Of a stretch of 39,279 nt of DNA, positions 5,455 to 14,400 are shown piece by piece (the first letter of the stretch is position 1; each line of letters starts with the position of its first letter). Position numbers and translations under genes: made by a program. Below the pieces are notes generated by a model, which was not told where the DNA came from, ran no database searches, and saw only the letters and a list, made by a program, of their open reading frames with translations. The stretch comes from Bacteroidota bacterium (GTDB lineage: Bacteria; Bacteroidota; Bacteroidia; Bacteroidales; WCHB1-69), in contig WQTS01000124.1 in the NCBI GenBank assembly GCA_009786185.1, positions 1 through 39,279 of the forward strand, given 5' to 3'.

Positions 5455-8400
5455 ATGAAAAAATTTATCTTTTTCTTAGCTTTCATCTTCATGGCGAGTG
5501 TGGGCTACTTGGGTGCACAAAATCTTGTGCTCCAAAATCAAGAAACTTTGGGAAAAGTAGAAATTGCACCAGAGCAAACTCCTTCAAAAGCGGATTTTAC
5601 CTTAAAGTACTATGTCGGCACTACTTTTGCCGGATTGGGTAACGCCTCTTTTGGTGTAGGTAGTTTTTATTCGCATGGCTGTATCTCTTTTACTGCTCCA
5701 CAAATGTGCAACTACGCAGGAGGTACTTTGACCCAAATCAATTTTTACTTCCCATCTGCAGCACAAAATGCCAGTTTGGTACCCAGTAGTGGTAAGGTTT
5801 GGATAAAGAATACACTTTCAGGCGCTATTGTTTATGAGCAAACAGGTGTTACAGTTACGCCGGGCGCATGGAATAACGTTCCTCTTAATACTCCATATCC
5901 GCTAACCTTAGGCAATGGGTTGGTGATTGGTTTTTCAGTAATGCACACTACCACTTCAGGTACTACTAACGAAATTCGCCCCATGCCTCTTACAACAACA
6001 GGAGACTCTTACAAACAGGGCGGAGCAAATTACATTATTGGAGCCACCGTTCCGAATACTCATGGCGCAGGAGCAACATGGAATGTTTTTACAACAGCCG
6101 GAAATTTGGGTATTGAAGGACTCGTTACCGGAGCACCTGCAGCACCTACCATCGACCTTTGCGCTTCATCTATAGCCGGTAACCCACTCAAATGGGTTGG
6201 AAATCCTACGACATATACGGTTACTGTTTTCAATAGCGGTACCACTTCTCAAAATAATTATACCGTTCAATTACTTGATGCTGCCAATAATGTTATTGGA
6301 ACAACAGCAGTTACTACAGCTGTAGCCGCAGGCGCTTTTGCTAATGTTAATGTGACCTATACACCCACAGCAGCAGGTAATTTAACCGTGAAAGGTAAAG
6401 TTGTACTTACCGGCGACCAATCTGCTTGTAACGATGTTTGTGAACCGATAACCCAAAAGGTGTATGCATTTCAACCTATGGCGTATTGCGATAACAGCGC
6501 TATAACCGGTATTGGTTATGCTCCCGCTGTTCCACATCAGGCTGCCATAACATATACAAGCGCCAATATGACTCCCTTTGCGGGAAAGAACTTAACGGCT
6601 ATTGAAGTTGCTTTTGGCGTACCGGCTGCAACCATAACAGGCGCTAAAGTTTGGATTCGCAGTTCGTTAACCGGAGCAAATTTATACGAGCAAGACTTTA
6701 CGCCTGTGGATGGATGGAATACGGTAGTACTAAACACACCTTATCCTTTAACAACCGCTCAAATATATATTGGTTGGTCAGCTACATCATCAGTGAATTT
6801 TATTATTGGAGCTACAGTCAATACTCCGGTAGTTGCTGCGGGCGGACATATACAAGGAGGGACTAATAACTGGTCAAACTATAACGCGCAGACGCCTCCT
6901 ATGCAAAATAATAACGCTATTATTGGCGTAGTGAATGAAGCTTCCGCCACCGTCACTATTACCACCAACGTAAATCCAACCGGCGCCGGCACAGTTACCG
7001 GCGGTGGTGCGTATGCTATTGGCGCTCCGGTTACTTTAACCGCAAGCGCTAATGCCGGATATACTTTCGTGAATTGGACACCCGGAAACTCTACTGCCAA
7101 TCCACTTACTTTTAACGCTTCGGTAGATGCTACCTATACGGCTAATTTCATGATAGGTGAACCCGGCGATTGCAATCCCGCAACAAATTTTGCAGTGGCT
7201 TATTCTGCAAACTGTATGACCGCCAGCTTAACTTGGGAAGCCCCGATTAGCAAAGGCAAAAGCGGCGTTCAGGGATTTACTCCGTTAGTTACTCCGGACA
7301 CTCCGAGTAGAGATATATCGGCTAAGTCAGCAACTACCAGAGCTATTAGAACTGAAGGTGCTGCGCAGAAAAGAGGTTTCCAAATGCCGAGCCTGAGAGG
7401 GCCAAATACAATAGCTTATGCTATTGACTGTTTCCCAGGAAACAATAATCCCGCAACATTACCATTGAACAATCCCGGAGGACTTAGCTATATTGGCGGC
7501 GCTTTACCGGAATTACCGGGTGGTGGCGACTGGATTGACGGCGAATGGTATTGCATAGCCCCCAATTCTCAAGCTATCTACAAAATAAATCCTGTAACGG
7601 GAGCCCATACTATAGTGGCAAATCATAACGTTCCTACGGCATTAGCGATGTGTAAACATCCGGATGGCACAGTTTATGTTAATGCTGATGGTGGTGCGTT
7701 TTATACTGTTAATCTTGCAACAGGAGCCACTACATTTGCATTCCAAGCAAATCAGGGTAGCGGATTATTATCTTGCTTTGCTATTACCAATGACGGTCGT
7801 TTTATTCAATTAGATTTGGCAAATAATAATATTGTTGAGGTTAATCCTAATACAGGCGCAGTAACCACGTTAATATCTTTCGGCTTCAATGTCAACTTTA
7901 TTCAAGATATGGCAATTGATCGTGAGGCAAATACAATATATTGGGCTGCTTATGTATTTAACGGCTGGTTTGGATGGGGAGAACTCCACCGTATTAACTT
8001 AGATGATAATACACTAACTTACTTGGGTGATTTTGCAAATGACGCAGAAATAGTTGGCTTTGCAATACCCACCGAAAGTAATCCGAACTTGGCAAAAGCT
8101 CCTACCAATGTAACGGTTACTCCTATTGGAACGAGTTTAAATGGTACACTTTCTTGGACTAATCCAACAGAAACCTTGGGTGGCGCTCCATTAACTATTA
8201 CCAAAATGGTAATTGACCGTAATGGACAACCCTATACAGAAATTACAACTGCTGCTCCGGGTCAAAATATGACATTGCCGGTTACTGTTGATAATGCGGG
8301 ACAGCATAGTTTCACAGTTTATGCAGTTACTTCAGAAGGCAATGGCGGAAAAGCCAGCGCATCCGGAATATTCGGCAATGTGTGCCAAGCGCAAGTTGTT

Positions 8401-11400
8401 ATTATAGACAGAGAGTACGGCGATTCTTTTAGCTGGACATTAATCGACGATGAATCCGGTGCGCTTTTAGCAGGCGGCGGACAACAAGTAACAGGAAGCA
8501 ATGTATCAATGGGAACATTTCCTGCGTTACTTACAGGAAGCGCTACATTTAGCTTGTGGCAACACGGTACTTATACTGATAACGGCGTTACTTTAGTTAT
8601 TAATGTAGATGGAGAAGAAGTATATAGTTTATCAATATATAACATTCCTTCCGGATTTTCTGTCACCGAAGACGTGTTCTGCGGCGGCAATACCTATAAT
8701 GTTTACCGCGACAACGTTCTTCTTACTACTACTAAAAGAACATATTACGATGATATCCATTACGATTCTTCTAACCCATACACATGGGAAGTAAGAGTAG
8801 TGTGCGAAGACGGCAACGAATCCGTACCGGTTAGTGCATCTATGCCGGCTTGCGGAAATACTTGCGATAATAACCCCGCACAAGATTTGGCAGTTGAATA
8901 TGATGAGGATTGTACAGTGGCTATATTAACATGGAATGAACCCGATGCAAAAAAATCGGGCTCTGTAACAATAGCTCCGCCATATTATGTTCCGGGCGAT
9001 GTTCCGGCGAAAAGAAGAGAAGGATATAGCGCTACACGTAGCAAAACAACAAACGCTCCGTTTGCACCGGTTGAAGAAACCGCAAGCAAAGCCGTATGGG
9101 ATCTGTTGTGGCATTTTAGAGTTGGTGAGGTTCAAGGTGATGGCGGTAACTTCTCCCCATTTATGTGGGAAGACAAATTGTATGTTTCAAAATGGAATGC
9201 TAACATACATGGTTTGGGTAATGTGAGCAGATTTGTCAAAAATGGAAGCAATTGGGTGTATGATGGAAACATAAATATATCGGGCTTAACAAATATGTGG
9301 GGTCTTAATATTGAAGGTTTCTGTACCGATGGCGAATTTATTTACGGAGCCACCGGCGGAAGCATTATCTGGAAAATTGATCCGGCTACTTGGACCGCTA
9401 CTAACTTTGTTAACGTAAGCGGACAATATATTGATGCGGTTGCTTACGATGTAGATGATGACTGTTTCTGGATTGCGGAGTTTGAAACTAATACAGTACG
9501 TAAAGTAAGTAAAGCAGGAACTATATTGAAAACGTTAAACTCTCCCAATCTTATTACCGATATTGCATGGGAAAACACTTCTGATGGAACACCCTATTTA
9601 TGGATGTTAAGTGGTGATAATTTGAACTTACATCGTTGGAACTTAACTACCGATGCATATCAAGCCAATGCCAAAACAACGAGCGATGTACCCGGCTTAA
9701 GTTCCGTGGCTACTGCCGGCGCAGGTTTATTTACCGGATTAGATATAACTACCGGTAAAATGGTTATGATAGGCATTTGTGAAGGTAGCAGCCTAGATCC
9801 TATATTCTGTTATGAATTAGGCGATGGCGGAGAGATGTGCGAAACCATATCGGATCTTGCGGTTACCGTTTCAGGTTATACTGTGGATCTAACATGGACA
9901 GCTGCTCCGGGTGCGCCAACAGGTTATCAGGTAATTCGTAACGGAGCTATTTTAAACACCGTTACTGCAACTTCTTATACAAACAACTATGTGCCGGATG
10001 GCATATACACTTATGGCGTTAAAGCATTATTTGCAGAAGATTGCTTCCCGAAAACCGTTAACCATGCACCTATTATTGTTGGCGATATGTGCATCGTAGA
10101 AGTTGTGATTACAGATGTGGTATGGGGCGATGGTTATAGCTGGACATTAACCGATGACAATTCCGGTGCGATTTTAATGGGTGGCGGACGCCAAGCTCCG
10201 GGAGGAAACAATGTAGCTACCGGAACATATACATTAGTAATTACAAATAATGCTACCTTTACAATATGGCACCACCAGTATAGCGATAATGGCGTTAGTT
10301 TATATGTTAATTTCAATGGAACAGAAATCCTTGAAGTAACACAGTATGGTATTTCTGCCGGATTTTTCCATACTGTGGGTATAGGATGCGACATAAAGCA
10401 CTATAATGTATATCGCGACAATTCTAGAATTGCTGAAAACATAACCTCTACGTTCTTTATGGATCATACCTACGATCCCGATGCAGCACACACCTGGGCA
10501 GTAAAAGTAGCTTGCCAAGGCGGCGAAACCGAACCGGTTACTGCATTTATGGGAGCTTGTAACGGAGATTGCCCCGGAATTACCAACTTGCAAGGAGAAT
10601 ACACGCTATACTGTGATATGGTACTTACATGGGATGCACCCGTAGGAAAACGAGCGCCTAAAGCTGTTTATGTGGCTCCTGAATACATACACGTTGAAGC
10701 AACTGAAGCAGAATTAGCACAAGAAGGAGCTAAGCATGAACAAGAAATGCTAGACGTTAATACTATTGAAGATGGCGCTCCCGAACTTGGCAGTACCATC
10801 GTTAAAGCCGGCGGATGTGATAATATTATTATAGGAACCGCTACTACTTCTGCGGGAGAGCTACCTGTAAGAACCTACTGGAACTTCTCTTATACGCAAC
10901 AAATTTTTGATGAAGCGGACTTAGAACCCGGTTTAATTACGGAAATCTCTTTCCAATATATAGATAATACTGTAAGGCCTCTAACTAATCAAGAAATTCG
11001 TTTAGGCCATACTACCAAGAGCACTTTTGCAAACGCCACCGATTATGTAGCGTGGAGTAGTTTAACAGAAGTTTTCACGGGAACGATCACTTATAACAAT
11101 TCAAATGAATGGTTTACCATCGTCTTAGATGAACCTTTCTTATATGAAGGCGGAAATCTTGTATTAGCTTATTTGCATACCCACGGTGCCAACCATGGTA
11201 GCGCTTCGACTTTCCGTTATCATACCACCACGGGGAACAAATCGTTGCACCATTATCATGACTCCGGCGGTCCTATAAATCCGAATAACCCACAAGGAGT
11301 ACTACAAGGAGTACAAGCCAGACGTAGTAATACAAAATTCACGGTTTGTCCGGCAGTTGCTCCCGGCGCTTATAACATCTACCGTGACGGCGAACTTATT

Positions 11401-14400
11401 GGTTCAAACGTAAAGGAAACTACTTTTACCGATGTTTCAATTCCGGATCCTACCGTACCTTATACATGGGCTGTTGAAGTTATTTGTGCAGAAGGCGGCT
11501 TCTCCAAACCTGTTAAAATGACGAAAGAGGCATGTGCGTGCGACACACCACCTGTCACTAACTTAGAAGGCGAATTTGATAAAGATTGTAGCATTTTCTT
11601 AACGTGGGATGCACCGAGCAAATCTATCAAAAGCACTACTACTCCCGAACTTGTAATACCCGTTTACAAAAACATGGAACCTTCTTGCCCTGTAAAAGAG
11701 GCTGAGAGGATAGCAATGGAAGAAAAAACAGTTTTCACTGCTTCTGCTGCAAGAACAAATCCGAATGTAGCTATTGGTCATCAAGAGTTTCCCAAAGGAC
11801 TCGGTAGTGATGTTATCATTAATGTTGGCTCTGGAGGAACTTGCTACAAAGGTACAGTAGCCAATCCTTTCGGATCTCAAATCGGCTCTTCAGGTAGATC
11901 TATTCAAGCTTCAGAGTATATCAACGGCGTACTTTATGCTGCAGGCTGGGCTGCCGGCGCTCCGCAATTTGGTACTATAAACCAATCAACCGGCGCATGG
12001 ACTCCTATTAAAACCGGTTTTGCTTGTGATGCCGTTAGCTTATGCTGGAATCCGGTTACTAATTTAGTATATGTAACCCCATGGACAAATACTGATTCTG
12101 ATGGCCCTGTTTTCGGAACCGTTAATCTTGCCACAGGAGATGTTACCACTATTACCACATTCCCATTAAATGCAAGTCATGTGAATACTTTCTTTATGGC
12201 AATTGACAACGATGGCGTTGCTTATGCTATACGTAATATGACCAATCAATTTGGTACGATTAATTTAGCGACAGGTGCATTTACCCAAATAGCTACATTG
12301 GGTGGAGGTGTAACGCAGGTTAACTACATTCAACCTTTGTTTGTTGATCGCGAAACCAACGAACTTTATTGGATAGCACAAACAAACTTGTCGAGCACAA
12401 CTTATTTTAGAATTAATAAAGCAACAGGTGCACTTACACAAATAACTACCGGGACTCTTAACCCAAGCGCAGGAAGCAGTATTACTGAAGCAATGATTGG
12501 AGATCCTTGCCCTGCTATTACCAATCTTACTGCTACTCAAGGTTCGGGACAAAGTGTAAATCTGACTTGGACAGCTGCTTCAGGAGCTACCAGTTATGAA
12601 GTATCTTGCGATGGAACTCTTTTAGCAACCGTAACTACCACTTCTTACACGCACGCATCCGCTGCCACGGGTTCGCGTAATTATTGCGTAAAAGCAATTT
12701 ATCCTCCGGCAGCAGATTGTATTCCGCAAAGCGTATGTCAATCTGTAATGGTTAGCGAAGACTTGGGCGGTTGTGCAGGCGTACCCGTTATTTTAGGAAC
12801 GACCAACATTCAGGCGGGTCCTGTGAATACCCTTTGGGAGCACGGCTATACTCAAGTTATTTACACCGCCGACGAAATTGGAGATCCGGGTATGATTGAA
12901 GCTATTGCCTATAATTGGACGTTAGCAGCTGACAGAATGTACCCCATAACTGTTTGGATAGGACATACTACCAAAAATGAATTTACAGGCGCTACTGCTG
13001 CAGATTTTGTTCCGCTTTCCGAAATGCAACAAGTATTTAACGGCAACATGACTTTTAGCAGCGCTAATCTATGGTCGAATATTGATTTAAACGATGCGTT
13101 TGAGTATCAAGGCGGAAATATTGTAGTAGCGGTACTTCAAAATTCAAATACTTATACACCAGGTCAAAATGGCTTCACAACAGGAAGCCTTAACTCCACC
13201 AACAAGTATATTAATACTTATAGTATAGGTACACCTATTAATCCTAATAACATTACCACATCTATTGCGAGAATAAGCACTCGTCCTAACATCAGATTTA
13301 AAATGTGTGCGGGCGTTACTTACAACGTGTATTTCGGTAATGAACTCCTTACTCCAACACCTATTACTGTAACTAATTTTCATCACTCAGGCTTTGATAA
13401 TACCGTAGAAAACACATGGTGTATTAAAGTGGTATGTGAAGAAGGCAGCGAATCGTTACCGGTTTGCATAACTAAAGATCCATGTATTCCATGTCAGCCG
13501 GCAGAAAACTTAACTGCTGTTTATAACGATGATTGTTGTGCGCTTTTAGAATGGGAGGCTCCGTTATTCAAAGTCAAAACTACTTCTCCGGTAGTGATAA
13601 CACAACAAGTAAATGAATTTGACAGAACTGCTAAAGGTCAAATTATTAATAATACTCCTTCGGAAAATACAAAGATTACTGTATCTCCTGCACCTAAAGG
13701 CATGGTGAATGTTACGTTAGTAGCTTACGATGTTTGGGACGATGGAACCGGTTTCCAATTATTATTGGATAATACCGGTACACAATATGGGGTTACCATC
13801 CCTGCAACAGGGGCTGCTGTAGGATCTTTCGGAGGTACTACCTGTGCTGTTCCTGCAACCTTGTATGATGTGTTCTCACATAAAAATCCTGTAGCTGCTA
13901 ATCCTTCATGTACATCTACCAATATCGTTTGGAACGGAAGCACTACAATTCAAATTCCTGCCGGTACTTACGATTGGGGTATTGCTAACCCGACTCCTGG
14001 CAGCAGAATTTGGCGCGTAGGCGCAGGTGGTGGGGCAGCAACTTCAGGCGCTCGTCAAGCTTATGTTTTCCAAGATGGTTTAGATTACACTTTCCACGTG
14101 CAGCTATTCCCATCAGGTAATGACGGAGTTGTTATTACTACTGAGCAAGCCGTTGGTGGTAGTTATGTATACAACATCTATCGTGATGACGTACTTATTG
14201 CAGCAAATCATTCAGAAACTACTTACATGGACTGCGGCTTCGATCCGTTCGTAGAATATACATGGACGGTTACCCAAGCTTGCCAGCAAGCAGAATTTGG
14301 TGAGTCAGATCCTATTTCTGTTTCGTTGTTAGCGTGTGCTTGTCATCCTCCGCAAAACTTTAACGCTCAATACACATCATCCGAATGTGAAGGCGTTATA

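Noticed and set aside
7280-7320. Peptide TPDTPSR in the adhesin, resembling PDTPSKFEG of the murC insert
   Set aside because: The DNA lacks the 21-base palindrome and the second stem; only a few bases match, so it is probably chance.
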